Shown: positions 13,677-16,241 of the stretch, piece by piece
Layout: each line of letters opens with the position of its first letter
How positions within the stretch are numbered: position 1 is the first letter of the stretch
Assembly (NCBI GenBank): GCA_964459445.1
Contig: CAYWMP010000136.1
Location: 1 to 16,241, forward strand
Source of the DNA: CAYWMP01 sp964459445
GTDB taxonomy: Bacteria; Desulfobacterota; DSM-4660; Desulfatiglandales; HGW-15
Reading direction: 5' to 3'
DNA length: 16,241 bases
The notes under the pieces: model-generated
The model's input: only the letters and a program-made list of their open reading frames with translations
Databases searched by the model: none
What the model was told of the DNA's origin: nothing
Position numbers and translations under genes: made by a program

Positions 13677-14243
13677 TTAGCTTATTATCCACCTCACCGC
13701 ATCCAGCAGGTCTTCGGCAATATGATCGGGTTTCATGGTTCTCTGAGGGAGGACATATTCAATGTCCCCTCTTCCATAGCCTGTCTTGACCATGACGGAT
13801 TTGAGGCTGGCTCGGCGTGCAAGCTCAATATCGGTGATTCGATCTCCAATAACATAGGATGCGGATAGGTTAATATCATGATCTTTGCAGGCCTGTTCAA
13901 TCAATCCTGTTTTCGGTTTTCTGCAATCGCATTCCTCACTGTATTCCGGCACGGCACCCTTTGGATAATGGGGACAAAAGTAAATGCCGTCCAACTTGGC
14001 GCCCTGATCTTTTAGAATCTCCTCAAGATGATCATGCACTTGATGAACGACCTTAATGGGAAAATACCCGCGACCGACACCTGATTGGTTGGAAACGATG
14101 ATTGCAAGGTTTCCATTTCCGTTGAGCAACTTAATAGCTTCAGGCACGCCCGGAAGCACCTTGAACCGGCTCAAATGGTTAATATACCCCATCTGCTCAT
14201 TTATGGTCCCATCCCGATCGATGAATACAGCAGGTTTACTCAT
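13677..14243 (-). CDS. gmhB: D-glycero-D-manno-heptose-1,7-bisphosphate 7-phosphatase (HAD family)
   Basis: 188 residues, matching the roughly 190 of E. coli GmhB. The enzyme removes the 7-phosphate in ADP-heptose synthesis. FIDRDGTI (7-14) gives nucleophile Asp9 and acid/base Asp11. SNQSG (51-55) is HAD motif II, RKPKTG (108-113) supplies the motif III lysine, and GDRITDIE (133-140) holds the Mg-binding acids of motif IV. CPH (90-92) and CDC (105-107) match the zinc-binding insert of this subfamily. The ATG at 14243 is preferred, with AAGGG seven bases upstream; a longer frame reaches 14315 without family similarity. It sits between two heptosyltransferase genes on the same strand, but over 350 bp from each. 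Confidence 0.92.
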   Translation of the reverse strand: MSKPAVFIDRDGTINEQMGYINHLSRFKVLPGVPEAIKLLNGNGNLAIIVSNQSGVGRGYFPIKVVHQVHDHLEEILKDQGAKLDGIYFCPHYPKGAVPEYSEECDCRKPKTGLIEQACKDHDINLSASYVIGDRITDIELARRASLKSVMVKTGYGRGDIEYVLPQRTMKPDHIAEDLLDAVRWIIS

Positions 14244-14470
14244 TTCATTTCCCTTCAATCCCTTTTTGACATGATAGACAAGCCCGCCCTGGCGCGACGG
14301 GATTCGAATATGCAAATATTTTCAATCCGGATGAATATCTGATTATCTCTCAGCGCATCTCAGAATTCCAGGTCTGGACCAGGGAATGACAGGATGAACT
14401 ACCTCTCACAGAGTTCCCAGAGCACTCAAAGTTCTTGTGATGAATGGATTGATGCTCGCATGGGTGGCTC

Positions 14471-14586
14471 AAAAGCGTCATGTGGAGCACTTGATGACAA
14501 GAATAAGAAATCTCATTCTTGTCAAACAAGGACTCCACGTTAGTTCCGATAATCCCTTATCGGAACCCCGCTTTGCGGGGCTTTTT
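14471..14586 (+). ncRNA. Candidate structured small RNA, copy 2, with own terminator
   Basis: It begins AAAAGCGTCATGTGGAGCAC, nearly identical to copy 1. Outer helix ATGTGGAG (14480-14487) / CTCCACGT (14533-14540, one U-G pair); inner hairpin TGACAAGAAT (14495-14504) / ATTCTTGTCA (14515-14524); second hairpin TTCCGATAA (14544-14552) / TTATCGGAA (14557-14565) with loop TCCC; terminator CCCCGC (14566-14571) / GCGGGG (14575-14580) then CTTTTT. It runs opposite to the flanking gmhB-like and waaF-like genes. Unlike copy 1 it lacks a matching right-hand terminal repeat. Confidence 0.55.
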
Positions 14587-14643
14587 GGGTATTTTTTTAT
14601 TATAATCTTTCTATCGTGCATTTTTCCTATCCGAGCTTAACAT

Positions 14644-14746
14644 CCCTGCCTCGCAGGGTTTAATCCAGCGTTGATGGATTAAACAATGGCAGGAGAACAC
14701 AAAGAAAAAGGATAGCTTGCTGTTCTTTTTCTTTAGAGCTCCTGCC
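14644..14746. repeat. Array of three adjacent hairpins
   Basis: First, CCCTGC (14644-14649) / GCAGGG (14653-14658). Second, TTTAATCCA (14659-14667) / TGGATTAAA (14675-14683), starting directly after the first. Third, a long imperfect hairpin with GGCAGGAG (14688-14695) / CTCCTGCC (14739-14746) outside and AAAGAAAAAG (14701-14710) / CTTTTTCTTT (14725-14734) inside. All listed arms pair perfectly. The close packing suggests one structured or mobile repeat unit; it resembles no family I can name. Confidence 0.6.
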
Positions 14747-14904
14747 TATGATGTTGAGCTACCAATCCTTCCTATGTCTTTTATCCCGCTAATCCAGTAT
14801 ATCCGCGTCCAAAAGATAACGTTCTTAAGTTCCTTTCTCATTTTCAATTGTGATTCTCGTCTGTGTCCGGTCTGTGTGAGTCTGTGGCTAACAATCTTAA
14901 ATCG

Positions 14905-15972
14905 TCAATAGTCAATATTCAATCCTTCCATCTCCCCCCACACCTCTTCCGGCTCAATCGCCAACATGCATTGGTAATCCCTTTCGCATTCAGGCCTGAG
15001 ACATGGCGCACAATCCGTATCGCGCATAACCACCTTTGCATTCTTGCTCCGGGGACCGGTTGCCTTGGGATTTGTTGAACCGAATATGGCGACCATGGGC
15101 ACATCCAACGCTGCCGCAACATGCATCAGGCCTGAGTCATTGGTTACAAAAGCGCTGCACCTTTCTATCAATCCCATCGCCTCCCCAAGCGTGGTCCCTC
15201 CGCTCAGATCCAGGGCCCTATGCCCCATTGTTTTGGCCACGGAATCGCAAATATCCTTCTCTCCTCCACTACCCATGATCAGGACCTTTGCTCCCCATCT
15301 TTCAGCAGCCCAATCGCCAATGGTTGCGAATCTTTCAGCAGGCCACCGCTTGGCAGGGCCGTATATGGCGCCCGGACTCAATCCCACAATAGGCGCATCC
15401 GCTTCTATGTCCTTTGTTTTCAGAATTTCCTTGGCCCTTGCCCTGTCTTCCTCTTTCACATGAAGTTGAGGTTCTTTACTCGCAGCCTCCCACCCCATGG
15501 CCCTCAGAATATCGAGATAATAATCGACTTGGTGCTTTTCCGAGATTTGTTCATTTTTCCCTATTGCATGGGTCAGTAGTAGTCTCCGGTGATCCGTGTC
15601 ATACCCGATCCTGTGCTTGATGCCGCCAAGATAGCTTAAAAAGGCGGCCTCAAAGGCGTTCTGTAAAAGGATGGCCAAATCAAAATCAAGACGTCGTATT
15701 TCTCCGGCCATTTTCAAAATATCGGATAAATTGCTAAAAAACCCTTCCCTTTTACTATAGGGCAATATCGTATCGACTGCCGGATTGTTCTCCATGAGGG
15801 GGATAACCCAGGGTCTGGCAAGCACCGTGATTTCGCTTTTTGGGAAGTTCGCCCTGATGGCCTCAAGTGCGGGGAGCGTCATCACTGCATCCCCAACCCA
15901 GTTCGCTCCACGAACGAGTATCCGCTCAATCTTCGATTTATCTATGGGCTTGTAATTGTTCATTCGATTCAT
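14905..15972 (-). CDS. waaF: LPS heptosyltransferase II, glycosyltransferase family 9
   Basis: 355 residues, normal for WaaF, which adds the second heptose to the LPS inner core. RGANWVGDAVMTLP (21-34) is the classical WaaF N-terminus, with Asp28 at the catalytic position. SPGAIYGPAKRWP (199-211) and TNDSGLMHVAAA (277-288), followed by AIFGSTNP (295-302), form the donor site. Cysteines 321, 324, 329 and 335 make a C-terminal set like that in the heptosyltransferase I-like gene. Two near-by starts, 15972 and 15963, both lack a clear ribosome site. The final residues (LNIDY) and stop lie in a TCAATA-type repeat. A palindromic repeat (15984-16088) occupies the region where its promoter would be expected. 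Confidence 0.92.
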   Translation of the reverse strand: MNRMNNYKPIDKSKIERILVRGANWVGDAVMTLPALEAIRANFPKSEITVLARPWVIPLMENNPAVDTILPYSKREGFFSNLSDILKMAGEIRRLDFDLAILLQNAFEAAFLSYLGGIKHRIGYDTDHRRLLLTHAIGKNEQISEKHQVDYYLDILRAMGWEAASKEPQLHVKEEDRARAKEILKTKDIEADAPIVGLSPGAIYGPAKRWPAERFATIGDWAAERWGAKVLIMGSGGEKDICDSVAKTMGHRALDLSGGTTLGEAMGLIERCSAFVTNDSGLMHVAAALDVPMVAIFGSTNPKATGPRSKNAKVVMRDTDCAPCLRPECERDYQCMLAIEPEEVWGEMEGLNIDY

Positions 15973-15983
15973 TTCGATTATTA

Positions 15984-16088
15984 GCCACAGACCCGCCTTT
16001 CCATCCTCCGTAGCATAGCAACTGCGGAGGACGGGCGCTACGCGCAGCGCAGGCGCTTGCGCCGCGTGAAGCTACGGCGCGGCAAGCC
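15984..16088. repeat. Dispersed palindromic repeat, long form, upstream of waaF
   Basis: The ends, GCCACAGACCCGC (15984-15996) and AAGCTACGGCGCGGCAAGCC (16069-16088), match the short form at 12235-12274 in inverted orientation. The extra middle holds a CCTCCG (16005-16010) / CGGAGG (16025-16030) hairpin and a perfect GGCGC / GCGCC hairpin (16052-16063, loop TT). It starts 11 bp upstream of the heptosyltransferase II ATG. Confidence 0.7.
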
Positions 16089-16157
16089 AAACAAACTTAA
16101 GGGACGCAGATAAACGCAGACTCAAGATTCGCAGATCGTAAAAGCCAACTTATCATT

Positions 16158-16241
16158 GACAGGATGACAGGATTAACTTGATTTCTTATAACCCCCATTC
16201 CGGGAAAAATTTAAGAAAAATCCTGGAAAGTCACGTTCTAT
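16158..16241. repeat. Left end of a further GACAGGAT-type element, cut by the window edge
   Basis: GACAGGATGACAGGATTAACTTGATT begins at 16158 and matches the left ends of the units at 1848 and 13353, including a TTATAAC word shortly inside shared with 13380-13386. The right end would lie beyond the window, so it cannot be confirmed as a complete unit. Confidence 0.45.

Larger units (their letters stand above)
14316..14904. other. Intergenic region with structured RNA and hairpin array, no protein gene
   Basis: Short open frames here show no protein signature. Contents from left to right are a lone GACAGGATGAAC word (14388-14399), a CTCTCACAGAG-type repeat fragment, the second structured RNA copy (14471-14586), an array of three hairpins (14644-14746), unique sequence, and a GTCTGTGTCCGGTCTGTGTG repeat (about 14859-14887) related to the one near 12218. 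Confidence 0.6.

Noticed and set aside
14290..14312. tRNA T-arm-like sequence GGGATTCGAAT
   Set aside because: No acceptor, D or anticodon stems can be paired around it.
14350..14538. Minus-strand open frame of 62 codons
   Set aside because: It overlaps the structured RNA copy and low-complexity repeats, and the translation has no family features.
14717..14911. Plus-strand open frame of 64 codons
   Set aside because: It starts inside a hairpin arm, covers a dispersed repeat and has no recognisable domain.

Overview
The window looks like chromosomal DNA of an anaerobic, Gram-negative bacterium of the Desulfobacterota (former Deltaproteobacteria; sulfate-reducing or syntrophic type). This is inferred from three things: a GcdA-type glutaconyl-CoA decarboxylase alpha subunit next to other acyl-CoA enzymes, an LPS inner-core heptose gene set, and gaps filled with short palindromic repeats. 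No rRNA, tRNA, CRISPR array, transposase or phage gene is visible.

Layout. Positions 1-318 hold a four-stem inverted-repeat element and the leader of a COG2509-type FAD oxidoreductase (319-1674, +). A gap with a palindrome-rich element (1848-2102) separates it from a metabolic block of six genes. On the minus strand, read from right to left, these are a crotonase-family protein (6442-5231) and a GcdA-like carboxyltransferase (5229-3496), 1 bp apart, then an HMG-CoA-lyase-like protein (3282-2110). Diverging from the crotonase on the plus strand is a MatB-like acyl-CoA ligase (6643-8172). Convergent to the ligase lie a FabD-like acyltransferase (10914-9922) and a propionyl/methylmalonyl-CoA carboxyltransferase (9878-8328), 43 bp apart. 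A plausible reading is activation of a carboxylic or dicarboxylic acid, then hydration, (de)carboxylation and C-C cleavage of acyl-CoA intermediates. No biotin carrier or carboxylase and no membrane decarboxylase subunit is present, so those partners must be encoded elsewhere.

Positions 10915-16241 form an envelope region, all genes on the minus strand: a 56-residue Trm112/YcaR zinc-ribbon protein (11622-11452) with a strong terminator, heptosyltransferase I-like (13316-12258), GmhB-like heptose bisphosphate phosphatase (14243-13677) and heptosyltransferase II (15972-14905). These build and attach the L-glycero-D-manno-heptose units of the LPS inner core. They are not packed as an operon: each gap is about 360-660 bp and is filled with repeats.

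The most unusual content is in those gaps. Two copies (about 11882-11998 and 14471-14586, both plus strand) of a roughly 115-nt element fold into an outer helix, an inner hairpin, a second hairpin and a rho-independent terminator, and the differences between copies preserve base pairing in every helix. This looks like an undescribed structured small RNA family. One copy, and two copies of a different three-hairpin core, are bounded by inverted repeats based on GACAGGATAACAGGAT, giving three 255-302 bp MITE-like units. Everything was read by eye; no database or folding program was used.
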